Source of the DNA: Pseudoselenomonas ruminantium | GTDB taxonomy: Bacteria > Bacillota > Negativicutes > Selenomonadales > Selenomonadaceae | Length of the DNA stretch: 45,916 bases | Direction: 5' to 3' | NCBI GenBank assembly: GCA_002373045.1 | Contig: DFHU01000024.1 | Coordinates: forward strand, 4,567-50,482 | Shown: positions 23,805 to 32,000 of the stretch, in pieces | Layout of the letters: the number at the start of each line of letters is the position of its first letter | How positions within the stretch are numbered: the stretch's first letter is position 1 | Translations under genes and position numbers: made by a program | The notes under the pieces: generated by a model | Database searches by the model: none | What the model was told of the DNA's origin: nothing | The model's input: the letters and a program-made list of their open reading frames with translations, nothing else

Positions 23805-25907
23805 TTATTTTCGTTTTGCCGCCCACATGGTTCCCACGCAGACCAGCACCGCCCCTAGCCACAAAAGCCAAATACAGGGCTTTACGCTGATGCTCGTCGT
23901 CACCGGCTGGCTGAGTTCTGCCGTAAGGGCAGGCATGCTTTCCAAACGAATCTGTCTGCCGCTTTGGGTAATCCCCGTCAGACGCAGACGCCTTTGGCCG
24001 TTAAAGACCTCAACCGGCTTTGATGTGCCGCCGTCTTTGGTCGCGGTCAGCTGCAGCTCTGCTTCTTCAATCGTATTGCCATCCGTCACCCCGACCTTGG
24101 CCGTCACCAGCATGGTGCCATCGGCCTGCTGTTCCAGCGCCGCTTCTTCAAAGCGGTACGCCAGCACATCATCCATGCCCATATGGCCCTGCTTCAAAAT
24201 CATTTCCATGCGGTCCATGTCCTTAGGCGGCGTGGGTGCAAGATAAACATCACCGCCCAGCCCTTTGGCGATGGCCGGCTCCCGGGCCGCGTCTTCCCCA
24301 TTGGCATGGAGTTTGGTCAGGGCACGGACTTCCTGCCCGTCCACCTGATAAACGTAATATTTTTCCTTATTGCCATCCGCAAATTCCTGTCCCTGATAGC
24401 GGATTTCGTGGCCAAAAACCGTGTAGCTTTCGCCCACCTGCAATTCCTGACTATGCGACTGACTGCCCGAACCGGCCAGCACAAAGGCCAGACAGGCAAG
24501 GCCTAAACCAATATGTGCCACAGCTCCACCTGTCTGCAGCCCAGACTTACGCCAGGCAAGGACAGCCGCGCCTGCCGCCAGCAACGAAGCTGCGGCCAGC
24601 AGGCAGGGCAAGACCTGCCGCACACCGGCAAGATAAGCCGCCCCTGCACCGAGCAGCCCCAAAATAAGCAGCGGCATGCCGGAGGCCAGAACTTTTCCCT
24701 GACCATAGCCACGCAATAGCGCACAGCTGATGACTAAAAGCATGGCAATCGCGAGTGGCATAGTCGTCCGCACATAAAAATCCGTATCCACGGCCGCAGG
24801 TTTTCCCATAAGCTGCGTGAAAAGCGGCATGGACATGCCCAAAAAGACAATGACGCTGACAAAGACCATGAGCAAAGCGCCCAAAAGCAGGAGAAACTCC
24901 CGACTGTCATAAGCTGGATAATATTCCCCCTTGGGCAAACTGCCCGCCTTAGCCATAAGCAGCAACAGCCCCGCCAGCAGTACAATGGCATTGACCACCG
25001 CAATGCTCATGCCAATGCTGTCTCCGGCAAAGGAATGCACGGAAAAATCGCCTAATATGCCGCTGCGGGTCAGGAAGGTACCATAAATGACCAATCCATA
25101 GGCAAAGATACCGGCCAAATGCACCATGGTAATGACTGCTGGACGAATCTGCGCGGCCTTCAACACATGCAGATAGATGCCCGCCACCAGCCAGGGCACC
25201 AGCGAGGAATTTTCCACGGGGTCCCAGCCCCAGAAGCCACCCCAGCCTAAAACCTTATAAGCCCAATAGCCGCCGATAAAAATGCCTGCGCCCAAAAAGC
25301 TCCAGGCGATAAGCGCCCAACGCCGAGCCGCCGGCAGCCAGTCTTTTGCCTGCTGTCCCGTAATAAGAGCTGCCATACCATAGACAAAGGGCACTGCCAA
25401 CAGGGCATAGCCCAAAAAGATGATGGGCGGATGAACCGCCATCCACGGGTCCTGCAAGAGCGGATTGAGGCCAATGCCATTTTCCACCACATTCGGATTG
25501 GGCACAAAGGGACTTTTGGCCATGACCAGCACCGTAAGGAGTGCCTGCAAGGCCATATAGACGGCCAGCCCTGCCGCAGGCAAAGCATGCTTCCTCAGCA
25601 GATAAAGACCTGCCATCGCATGAATCAGCAGCCAGAGCAGAAACGAGCCCTGCTGGCCTGCCCAAAAGGCGGAAATTTTATACATTAGCGGCAGTTCTAT
25701 CGCCGAATAATTGGCCACATAGGCAATATCGAAACGATTATTCAGAATCAAGATGAGCAGATAAATGCTGGCCACGGCCGCAAAAGCAGAGGATAAGCCC
25801 ATCAAGACGCGCCCGCGTCTTTGCCAAGCCTCACTCCCCCCGGCAAAGCAAAGCACTGCGCCCAGTGATAATAACAGGGTCAACGCTAACGAAATAACAC
25901 CAACCAA
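23805..25907 (-). CDS. ccmF: Cytochrome c heme lyase, CcmF family
   Basis: Membrane subunit that ligates heme to apocytochrome c outside the cell membrane. The 700-aa protein is mostly hydrophobic, with FWAGQQGSFLLW near residue 81 and the heme-handling WWD motif WGGFWGWDPVENSS near residue 225. It has further conserved HPPIIFLGY and histidine loops. A large extracytoplasmic domain (about residues 480-670) precedes a last membrane helix. The start appears to be a TTG at 25907, with AGGGGG 8 nt upstream. No ccmH, ccmG or ccmI follows, so this single CcmF must do the ligation, including the CXXCK heme of NrfA unless another lyase exists elsewhere. Confidence 0.93.
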   Translation of the reverse strand: MVGVISLALTLLLSLGAVLCFAGGSEAWQRRGRVLMGLSSAFAAVASIYLLILILNNRFDIAYVANYSAIELPLMYKISAFWAGQQGSFLLWLLIHAMAGLYLLRKHALPAAGLAVYMALQALLTVLVMAKSPFVPNPNVVENGIGLNPLLQDPWMAVHPPIIFLGYALLAVPFVYGMAALITGQQAKDWLPAARRWALIAWSFLGAGIFIGGYWAYKVLGWGGFWGWDPVENSSLVPWLVAGIYLHVLKAAQIRPAVITMVHLAGIFAYGLVIYGTFLTRSGILGDFSVHSFAGDSIGMSIAVVNAIVLLAGLLLLMAKAGSLPKGEYYPAYDSREFLLLLGALLMVFVSVIVFLGMSMPLFTQLMGKPAAVDTDFYVRTTMPLAIAMLLVISCALLRGYGQGKVLASGMPLLILGLLGAGAAYLAGVRQVLPCLLAAASLLAAGAAVLAWRKSGLQTGGAVAHIGLGLACLAFVLAGSGSQSHSQELQVGESYTVFGHEIRYQGQEFADGNKEKYYVYQVDGQEVRALTKLHANGEDAAREPAIAKGLGGDVYLAPTPPKDMDRMEMILKQGHMGMDDVLAYRFEEAALEQQADGTMLVTAKVGVTDGNTIEEAELQLTATKDGGTSKPVEVFNGQRRLRLTGITQSGRQIRLESMPALTAELSQPVTTSISVKPCIWLLWLGAVLVCVGTMWAAKRK

Positions 25908-25920
25908 CCTTCATGCCCCC

Positions 25921-26292
25921 TCACTTTTGCTTCTGCTGTTCGTATTTGGACGGACATTTGATTAGCAGCTTTTGCGACTCAAACGCCGTGCCCTGATATT
26001 TGCCGATAGCTACAATATGGTGGGCTTCGTCAAATTGGTCGGGTTTCGTCCCATGATAATGCACGAGCATGGTTTCGCCCGTGTCCTCATCCTGCAGGGT
26101 AAAGACGAACAAATCCCCCTCCATATGCGGAGCCGGCGCATTTTTCGCGAGCAGCCCCTTTACCTGCACGCTGCCCGTGCTCTTTTGCGCCTCGGCAATG
26201 CCCACATAGGGTGTGACCGCATCCATAAAGCTCCAGCCGGCATACCCCACAAAGGCCAGCAGCAGTACTGCCAGAATGATTTTGCGATTCAT
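25921..26292 (-). CDS. ccmE: Heme chaperone CcmE, cysteine variant
   Basis: Membrane-anchored OB-fold protein that carries heme from CcmC to CcmF. The 123-aa protein has one N-terminal membrane helix (MNRKIILAVLLLAFVGYAGW) and a beta-barrel with VKGLL and HMEGDLFVFTLQDED. Classical CcmE binds heme through histidine in an HxxxY motif. Here the motif is CPSKY, with Cys 113 and Tyr 117, the CxxxY form described for the System I* variant in Desulfovibrio and archaea. I use the ATG at 26292: GAGGGGG lies 7 nt upstream and it overlaps the ccmC stop (ATGA). Sequence upstream of it belongs to ccmC. Confidence 0.92.
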   Translation of the reverse strand: MNRKIILAVLLLAFVGYAGWSFMDAVTPYVGIAEAQKSTGSVQVKGLLAKNAPAPHMEGDLFVFTLQDEDTGETMLVHYHGTKPDQFDEAHHIVAIGKYQGTAFESQKLLIKCPSKYEQQKQK

Positions 26293-26921
26293 ACGTTTTC
26301 CCCCTCTGCCAAAAGCCTTTTGGTCTGCCACTTATACAGCCCATAAAAGATTCCCGTCACATCCACTAGCGCCGCCATGAGCACAGCCAGCATCACCGTA
26401 TCCATGGCCAGCCCGGAACCATTAATGACCGGCGACGGATGCAGGGAAAAATAAAGCCGCGGGATAATAAACACCAAAAACGGCACCGTCAAAAAGGAAA
26501 ACAGCGCATAGACTGCTGCCGCTTTCGCCCGCCTGCGTCCAGCCGGCATCGCGCCCCGCAAGGTCAGATAGGCCCCATAAATCAGCAGCAGGACAAAAAT
26601 CGTCGTCTGCCGCGGGTCCCAGTTCCAATACGCGCCCCAGGTGAGCTTGGAGAAAACCGCGCCGCTCACCGTGGCCAAAATCACAAAGAAAAAGCCCAGC
26701 TGTGCCGCCGCCGCGCTTTTGGCATCGGCCAGCATTTCTCCCTTTTGCAGAAAACGCCCGCCTTCAAAGGCGCTGATGAAAAAGGCCAGTACCGCGACCC
26801 AGGCCACGGGAATATGAAAAAAGGCCAGCCGCACATAGTAGCCCAGCCCTTCTGCCGGCGGCACCACAAAAAACACCAAGCCCAAAACCAACAGGGTCAA
26901 CAGGCCGAGTATCGCCCTCAT
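26289..26921 (-). CDS. ccmC: Heme handling protein CcmC
   Basis: Membrane protein that loads heme onto CcmE. The 210-aa protein has six hydrophobic segments. Between them are the WWD motif (TWGAYWNWDPRQT) and two conserved histidine sites (AFFHIPVAW and LHPSPVIN) expected to be axial heme ligands. Its length and composition fit CcmC rather than CcmF. The ATG at 26921 has GGGGG 7 nt upstream. It lies between ccmB (15 nt gap) and ccmE (4-nt overlap). No ccmD was found in the tight spacing. Confidence 0.94.
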   Translation of the reverse strand: MRAILGLLTLLVLGLVFFVVPPAEGLGYYVRLAFFHIPVAWVAVLAFFISAFEGGRFLQKGEMLADAKSAAAAQLGFFFVILATVSGAVFSKLTWGAYWNWDPRQTTIFVLLLIYGAYLTLRGAMPAGRRRAKAAAVYALFSFLTVPFLVFIIPRLYFSLHPSPVINGSGLAMDTVMLAVLMAALVDVTGIFYGLYKWQTKRLLAEGENV

Positions 26922-26936
26922 AAAAATTCCCCCAAA

Positions 26937-27608
26937 CTAATCCTCATACCAAAGATAATCAAAGAGCACCGATGCCCCCATAAGCAAAACGCCATCGTAA
27001 AGCGCCATCCCAACAAGATAACTTAGAGGTGCTGAACCACCGCCCAGCGCTCCTGCCGTCAGAAAGATGGCCGGCAAAAACACCGGCAGGATGACCGGCA
27101 GCATCAGGATGGAAAACAGGCCACTTTTGACCTGTGCCCCGCAGGTAAGTGCCGCAATAAGTGTCCCCGCTGCAGAAATACCAATCGTTCCGAACAGCAG
27201 CGTCCCCATAAATACGCCACCCAACACGACCTCGGCGCCCGTCAGTAATAAAAACAAGGGCGTAATAAAAACTGTCAGGCAAAGCAAGAGAAAGCCCGTA
27301 TAGAGCAGCTTGCCCCATAGTACCATCTGCGCCGCCCCATAAAGCTTCAGCGTAGACAAAGTGCCTGCCATATCCTCATCGACAAAGCTCCGGTCAGCTC
27401 CGGCCATGGAAGCAAAGAACAAAATAATCCAGAGAAGCGCCGCCGCCAGTTTCGGCTCTAACGGCGCTCCCTGCAAGGCCATGCTGACGCAGGCCAGCGT
27501 GGTCAAGGCAAACATCAGCATCGCCGCCCAGGCGGCCTTAAAACGCAGCCCTAAGGTAACTTCTTTGACAAAGACCAGCTTAATCCCCGGCCAAAGCGAT
27601 GATTTCAT
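26937..27608 (-). CDS. ccmB: Heme exporter subunit CcmB
   Basis: Membrane subunit of the CcmAB ABC complex, which uses ATP to release holo-CcmE from CcmC. The 223-aa protein has about six hydrophobic segments and the family-typical SMAGADRSFVDEDMAGTL region. I start it at the ATG 27608 (MKSSLWPGIK). It overlaps the end of ccmA by 29 nt, with GAGGAGG 9 nt upstream. The longer open frame to 27734 runs through ccmA sequence in another frame and is not protein-like. The overlap implies tight coupling of ATPase and permease synthesis. Confidence 0.92.
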   Translation of the reverse strand: MKSSLWPGIKLVFVKEVTLGLRFKAAWAAMLMFALTTLACVSMALQGAPLEPKLAAALLWIILFFASMAGADRSFVDEDMAGTLSTLKLYGAAQMVLWGKLLYTGFLLLCLTVFITPLFLLLTGAEVVLGGVFMGTLLFGTIGISAAGTLIAALTCGAQVKSGLFSILMLPVILPVFLPAIFLTAGALGGGSAPLSYLVGMALYDGVLLMGASVLFDYLWYED

Positions 27609-28209
27609 CTGCCAGCGCCTCCTCTCCGGGGTCATTTGTGGCAAGCGCCACCAGTACATTCTGCCGGGCGGCCGCCCGCACCTCACGGGCAACCATCGCC
27701 CGGCCGGCTTCATCCAGGTTGGCCCCCGGCTCATCGAGCAGCCAAATATCCGCCTGCGCAGCCAGCAGCACCGCCATCTTCAACCGTTGCCGCATCCCCG
27801 TGGAAAACTCCCCGGTATAGGCCGCATGAGCAGCCTTAGCCGAAAGTTCAACCCGCTCCAAAAGCTGCCGATAAGCCGCATCGGTAAGCGAAATCCCTCT
27901 GAGTCCCAGAAAAAAATCCATATTTTCCCGCGCGGTCAAACGGTCATAAAAACGTAGTTCCGGCGTGACCATCGCCAAACGCTCACGCAACGCCGCCTGT
28001 CTTAGTACGCCATCATCCGCACTAACCGTAACCTCGCCCTTGGTCGGCAGCAGCAGATGCCCGGCCAGCTTCAAAAAGGTGGATTTGCCGCTGCCATTAA
28101 AACCGGTAACGGCTGTAATCCGGCCGCTATGCAGTTTAACCGTCAACGGGCCAAAAATCTGCCGTCCATGAAAGGACTGGCTGACCTCACTAAATTCTAT
28201 CGTAATCAT
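27580..28209 (-). CDS. ccmA: Heme exporter ATP-binding subunit CcmA
   Basis: ATPase of the CcmAB complex. The 209-aa protein has Walker A GFNGSGKSTFLKL, signature FSTGMRQRLKMAVLL, Walker B IWLLDEPGANLDEAG, and a shortened end typical of CcmA. The signature has FSTGM where most ABC proteins have LSGGQ, a normal CcmA trait. It starts 3 nt after the Crp/Fnr gene and overlaps ccmB, so the regulator is made from the same message as the maturation system. Confidence 0.93.
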   Translation of the reverse strand: MITIEFSEVSQSFHGRQIFGPLTVKLHSGRITAVTGFNGSGKSTFLKLAGHLLLPTKGEVTVSADDGVLRQAALRERLAMVTPELRFYDRLTARENMDFFLGLRGISLTDAAYRQLLERVELSAKAAHAAYTGEFSTGMRQRLKMAVLLAAQADIWLLDEPGANLDEAGRAMVAREVRAAARQNVLVALATNDPGEEALADEIIALAGD

Positions 28210-28212
28210 AAC

Positions 28213-28893
28213 TTAGTCCATCGCCGCAATCTTGGTGGCATCCAATTCCATCCAATCCTCACCTGTACGCAGAAGCCCTTCCGCCTGCATGGTACTGATT
28301 TCGCGGGTCAGCGCACTGCGGTTGCATTCCAGCTCCTTGGCCAGCTGCACCCGGCCCGGCACCGGCACGCGGGCTTTGCCCTGACGCTGCTCCTTATAAA
28401 GCAGATAGAGAATCAGCCGTTCCCGCAAAGTCTTTTGGGAGAGAATCTTGATTTTCTGCATCATCAGCACATTTTTGCGGCAAAAGGCCTCCAAAAGGTT
28501 CTTCATGACCAGACCATGTGTGCGCCCCAGCTTCGGCCCTGCCGTCAGCAAAGCCTGATAAGGAATCCAAAGCACCAGTACATCCGTCAAAGCTTCAATA
28601 GCCATATCGTACGGAACCTGCGGCATAATGGCCGAAGTGCTCCCCAGCAGGGCGCCCCGTTCCAGATTATGGCTGACATTTTCATTGCCGAAACGGTCTT
28701 CAGCCAGCACCTGTGCCTCCCCTTCAACGATGACGCCGATATTATGATTTTCCTCATAAGCGTCCAAAATCCGCTTGCCACGGCCGACCCGCTTTATCTT
28801 AGCATCAGTAGCCGCAATAAACTGCTCCACCTCTGCTGCCGGCACGCCTCGGAACAGGGGCAGTTCATGCAAATCAAGATGATAAACCTGCAT
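28213..28893 (-). CDS. Crp/Fnr family transcription regulator of the ccm/nrf genes
   Basis: The 226-aa DNA-binding protein has a cyclic-nucleotide-like beta-barrel (about 10-125), a long dimer helix, and a C-terminal winged helix with LAKELECNRSALTREISTMQAEGLL as the recognition region. The N-terminal cysteine cluster of FNR is absent; only Cys residues in AFCRKN and LECNR are seen. It is therefore not a classical FNR iron-sulfur sensor and may sense heme, NO or another ligand, as HcpR/NnrR-type proteins do. I use the ATG at 28893, with AGGAG 8 nt upstream, not the GTG at 28914. It is first in the ccm operon and probably activates itself and nrfHA. Confidence 0.9.
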   Translation of the reverse strand: MQVYHLDLHELPLFRGVPAAEVEQFIAATDAKIKRVGRGKRILDAYEENHNIGVIVEGEAQVLAEDRFGNENVSHNLERGALLGSTSAIMPQVPYDMAIEALTDVLVLWIPYQALLTAGPKLGRTHGLVMKNLLEAFCRKNVLMMQKIKILSQKTLRERLILYLLYKEQRQGKARVPVPGRVQLAKELECNRSALTREISTMQAEGLLRTGEDWMELDATKIAAMD

Positions 28894-28925
28894 TGCCGTC
28901 ACTCCTAAGTACACATTTTTTCTTC

Positions 28926-28967
28926 ATTATAGCAATAATAACGCGATCATCATGTTGCTTTGGCAAC
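28926..28967 (-). promoter_or_regulatory. Activated promoter of the crp-ccm operon with Crp/Fnr-type site
   Basis: TATAAT (28926-28931) has no recognisable -35 box. The inverted repeat GTTGC-TTTG-GCAAC (28954-28967) is centred 41.5 bp before the predicted start at 28919, the class II activator position. The same site occurs before nrfHA. Confidence 0.75.
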
Positions 28968-29057
28968 TGTATATAGTAATTATTCTATCAGACGAAATAA
29001 ACTCCTGCATTGGAGTATCCTACAAGAAATGAATCGCTGTTTTGTAAGGATTTTTTC

Positions 29058-29091
29058 ATAACAAAACCGCCCCTTAACGAGGCGGTTCTGT
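29058..29091 (-). terminator. Terminator after nrfA
   Basis: Arms 29061-29071 and 29081-29091 pair, with the core AACCGCC/GGCGGTT and one mismatch, followed by a T-rich tract on the minus strand. The rest of the gap to the crp gene (28968-29057) holds nothing else I can name. Confidence 0.75.
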
Positions 29092-29112
29092 TCATTCGTC
29101 AGCATTATGTTT

Positions 29113-30438
29113 TTACAAGCTTCCTTTTACCAAAGCATTGGCATCCTGAATTACTTGATGCGCCAAATCAATCGCTTCACCGCTGATGCGCATGCACTTG
29201 TCCGGATTATGGAACCCGTTGCCGTTTTCGGCAGCTACCCAGTCCCAATACCACTGTGCTTCGCGCAGTTTCAGCCGTACAGGTGCCAGCTGTTCATCCG
29301 TGGCACCGGCATCCATGGCAGCCTTTACCGCCAAGTGCGCCTTGGCCACCGTCTGGCCGGCAACACGCTGCAGTTTGAAGTTATTGTCATGGATGGTCTT
29401 CACACGGGAGATAAGCGTTTCCTTGCTCTCATCATGGCACTTGAGGCAGGATGCTTCGACCGTCTTAAGTGGGCTGGTCATCCAATGCGAGGTGTATTTC
29501 TGACCGTTTTCCCGCATATAGGGCATATGACAATCCACACAGGTCACACCGGCATCGGCATGGACACTGGTCGTCCAGATTTCAAAGTCCGGATGCTGTG
29601 CCTTGAGCATCGGCGTCTTGGAATCGGGATGGAGCCAATCCTGCTTGAAAGCACCCAGCTGCTCGCTCTGGGTCTGATAGAACTTGAACTGTTCTTCCGG
29701 TTCCCAGCCGCCAATAAAGGGATGACGCACCCGGCCATCTTCGGCCATAAAGTAATACTCGTTATGGCACTGACCGCAGACATAGCCACGCATTTCATTA
29801 TGGGAAGCCTTGCTGATGTCAATTCCTTTCAGGGCCATGGATTCAACAAATCCCTGCTGGTAAACGCGCAGTTCCATGGTATCCGGGTCATGACAGGAAG
29901 AACAGCCAAAATACAAATCCGTACCCTCGACTGTATCTTTATCGGTGTAAGGCGGCGTTGCCTCGGCAAAGGGCAGGCTGGCAAAATCCCAGCCGCTTTC
30001 CTTATACCACTTGTCGTACATCCAGGAACCCTTGCAGACAATGCAGTTGCCCTTCTGCGGTGGGATGCGCTGAGAATTCAGCTGGTCCACACCGGCCCAG
30101 GTATGCCCGCGGGCCACATCATACTGCACCGAGAATTTATAACCTTTGAAATTCTCCTTGATTTCCGGCTGCATTTCGATATAGGATTTCCCTGGGTCGC
30201 TGCCGCCGTAACCGGTGGGGCTTTCCCCGCCCTGATTGTTTTTCATATAGGAATTGTATTCCAACGGATAAGCCTCTTTATAGGCTTCTTTGCCCACATG
30301 GGCATAATTTTCATGGGATATCTTGGCCAGCTTGACGCTGTCATCATTGGGCGCTGCACCCAGACGCACCACCACGAAGCCGAAGAACAGCGCACAGACG
30401 GCCACAATCCCTGCTAGAATCTTTTGCAGCTTACTCAA
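29113..30438 (-). CDS. nrfA: Cytochrome c nitrite reductase, catalytic pentaheme subunit
   Basis: Reduces nitrite to ammonium with six electrons outside the cell membrane. The 441-aa protein has an N-terminal membrane anchor or signal (residues 8-28) and five heme sites. The active-site heme is CIVCK (Cys 132, 135, Lys 136), the lysine-ligated CXXCK typical of NrfA. The others are CSSCH (179-183), CGQCH (221-225), CVDCH (300-304) and CLKCH (331-335). The start is a TTG at 30438, overlapping the nrfH stop by 8 nt, with GGGGGG 7 nt upstream. It forms the NrfHA quinol-nitrite reductase with the preceding gene. Maturation depends on the adjacent ccm operon. No nrfEFG-type dedicated lyase is present here. 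Confidence 0.97.
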   Translation of the reverse strand: MSKLQKILAGIVAVCALFFGFVVVRLGAAPNDDSVKLAKISHENYAHVGKEAYKEAYPLEYNSYMKNNQGGESPTGYGGSDPGKSYIEMQPEIKENFKGYKFSVQYDVARGHTWAGVDQLNSQRIPPQKGNCIVCKGSWMYDKWYKESGWDFASLPFAEATPPYTDKDTVEGTDLYFGCSSCHDPDTMELRVYQQGFVESMALKGIDISKASHNEMRGYVCGQCHNEYYFMAEDGRVRHPFIGGWEPEEQFKFYQTQSEQLGAFKQDWLHPDSKTPMLKAQHPDFEIWTTSVHADAGVTCVDCHMPYMRENGQKYTSHWMTSPLKTVEASCLKCHDESKETLISRVKTIHDNNFKLQRVAGQTVAKAHLAVKAAMDAGATDEQLAPVRLKLREAQWYWDWVAAENGNGFHNPDKCMRISGEAIDLAHQVIQDANALVKGSL

Positions 30439-30919
30439 CTTTTATCCCCCCTTCGAGATGGTTGCTTCCATGAGCTATGCGGCTGTGACATTTCAAACAG
30501 TCCGCTCCGGTGTCCTTGTCCACGCCCACGGCCATATGCACGCCGCTCATGGTCTGTTCATGGCAGCGCAGGCAGTTGCCATTCACGGTCTTTTCTCCGC
30601 CCGCAGACAAATCAATCCGCGCCGGATAATCCCTGAGCACCGCATGATAGGTATCCACCATGCCCGTACGGCCCTTCTCAATCATGTAGATGGCCATATT
30701 GTCATGGGGAAGATGACATTCCACACAATCCTGTTTGCTATGCGTTGACTTGGCAAAGGACGCTGCTTCGCCTTTCATTGCATGGCAGGAACCACAAAAC
30801 GCCACCGAACCCGAGAAAGACATCATGCCCGCTCCGATGGCACAAACCACCAAGCCAATCGCGAATCCGCCCGCCAGACAGCCCAGGGTATGTTTGGTAA
30901 AAAATGCTTTCCAATCCAC
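30431..30919 (-). CDS. nrfH: Cytochrome c nitrite reductase, tetraheme quinol dehydrogenase subunit
   Basis: NapC/NirT-type membrane cytochrome that takes electrons from menaquinol and passes them to NrfA. The 162-aa protein has one N-terminal helix (residues about 12-34) and four heme motifs: CGSCH (42-46), CVECH (65-69), CLRCH (116-120) and CLKCH (141-145). The start is a GTG at 30919, with AGGAGG 9 nt upstream. It precedes nrfA with an 8-nt overlap, the usual nrfHA order in epsilon- and deltaproteobacteria and Negativicutes. Its promoter carries the shared Crp/Fnr-type site. Confidence 0.96.
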   Translation of the reverse strand: MDWKAFFTKHTLGCLAGGFAIGLVVCAIGAGMMSFSGSVAFCGSCHAMKGEAASFAKSTHSKQDCVECHLPHDNMAIYMIEKGRTGMVDTYHAVLRDYPARIDLSAGGEKTVNGNCLRCHEQTMSGVHMAVGVDKDTGADCLKCHSRIAHGSNHLEGGIKVE

Positions 30920-30949
30920 TGCCGCTCCCCTCCTCTCAACTTTGCCCCC

Positions 30950-30991
30950 ATTATATCATTATTCAGAATAATTCGATGTTGCCATGGCAAC
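30950..30991 (-). promoter_or_regulatory. Activated promoter of nrfHA with Crp/Fnr-type site
   Basis: TATAAT (30950-30955) predicts a start at 30943. The perfect palindrome GTTGCCATGGCAAC (30978-30991) is centred at -41.5. It shares ATGTTGC-N2-TGGCAACT with the crp-ccm promoter, at the same distance from the -10 box. Confidence 0.78.
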
Positions 30992-31009
30992 TCCCCTGAA
31001 AAAAATTGC

Positions 31010-31063
31010 AAAAAAAAGGCTGAAAAAGCTCACTGCCTGCTTGCAGTTTAGCTTTTCCAGCCT
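31010..31063 (-). terminator. Terminator after rbsK
   Basis: A long stem (31017-31030 with 31050-31063, extended by ACTGC/GCAGT) is followed on the minus strand by a run of seven or more T residues (31011-31017). It ends the ribose operon just upstream of the nrfHA promoter. Confidence 0.88.
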
Positions 31064-31076
31064 GTAAATCTTATCC

Positions 31077-31985
31077 TTATTGGAAATTCTGTACTTCTTC
31101 CACCGTGGGAATCGAAGTCTGTGCCCCCTGACGGGTTACGGCAATCGCGGAGGCTTTGGCACCAAAGTCGATGGCTTCGGCAAAGTTCTCACCGGTAAAC
31201 CGGCTCATAAAGGCTGCCAGAAAGCAGTCGCCGGCCGCCGTGGTATCCACAGCCTTGACCTTGTATGCGGGGAATTTTTCAACCTGCTCTGCACTTACGA
31301 GCAGTGTTCCATCACCGCCCAAAGTGACCAGCACATGTTTTACGCCCTTGGCAATCAGCGCACGCGCAGCCGTAAGCACTTCTTCTTCCGTTCCCGTTGG
31401 CAGGCCCGTGAGCAGTGCCAGTTCCGTTTCATTTGGCTTGGTGATGTCCACCTGTGCCCAAAGTTCATCCGGCAAATCCTTGCGTGCCGGCGCCGGGTCA
31501 AGCACGACGGTTTTGCCATGCGCCTTCGCCAGTTTAGCGGCAGCAATCACCGCAGGCACAGGAATTTCAAGCTGCATGACTACCGCATCTGTCTGCGAAA
31601 AGCGTTCTTCCTGCTCCAGCACCATTTTTTCGTCCACAGCCGCATTGGCACCGGCAATTACGCTGATGCTGTTCTGCCCGCTGTTTTCGATTTCAATGAA
31701 GGCCTTGCCGGTTTCCACACCGGCAATTTTTCGGATGCCCTCTGTGTTTACGGAAACATGTTCCAGATTTCTAAGCATCTGCTCTCCAAAGGTATCCGTG
31801 CCGACAGCACCAATCATGGCGGTATTGGCACCGAGTTTGCCCAGCGCATAAGCCTGATTAGCCCCCTTGCCGCCGGGTACAAGCTTCATGCTGCGTGCCA
31901 TCACGGTTTCCCCAGCCTGCGGTCTTCTGTCCATATAAACCGCAAAATCCATATTCAAACTGCCGACAACCAATACCTTATCCAT
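31077..31985 (-). CDS. rbsK: Ribokinase
   Basis: Phosphorylates D-ribose to ribose 5-phosphate with ATP in the cytosol. The 302-aa PfkB-family protein has VVGSLNMDFAVYMDRRPQAGE and the GGKGANQAYA signature. It also has ITKPNETELALLTG and the catalytic anion-hole motif DTTAAGDCFLAAF, in which the aspartate is the base. Length is typical. It ends an operon with rbsD and a FucP-like transporter, which fixes ribose as the likely substrate. ATG at 31985, AGGG nearby upstream. Other PfkB kinases are less likely given rbsD. Confidence 0.95.
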   Translation of the reverse strand: MDKVLVVGSLNMDFAVYMDRRPQAGETVMARSMKLVPGGKGANQAYALGKLGANTAMIGAVGTDTFGEQMLRNLEHVSVNTEGIRKIAGVETGKAFIEIENSGQNSISVIAGANAAVDEKMVLEQEERFSQTDAVVMQLEIPVPAVIAAAKLAKAHGKTVVLDPAPARKDLPDELWAQVDITKPNETELALLTGLPTGTEEEVLTAARALIAKGVKHVLVTLGGDGTLLVSAEQVEKFPAYKVKAVDTTAAGDCFLAAFMSRFTGENFAEAIDFGAKASAIAVTRQGAQTSIPTVEEVQNFQ

Positions 31986-32000
31986 GAAAATCCCTCACAA

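Noticed and set aside
28213..28893. Classical oxygen-sensing FNR
   Set aside because: The N-terminal cysteine cluster is missing and the predicted site half is GTTGC, not TTGAT.
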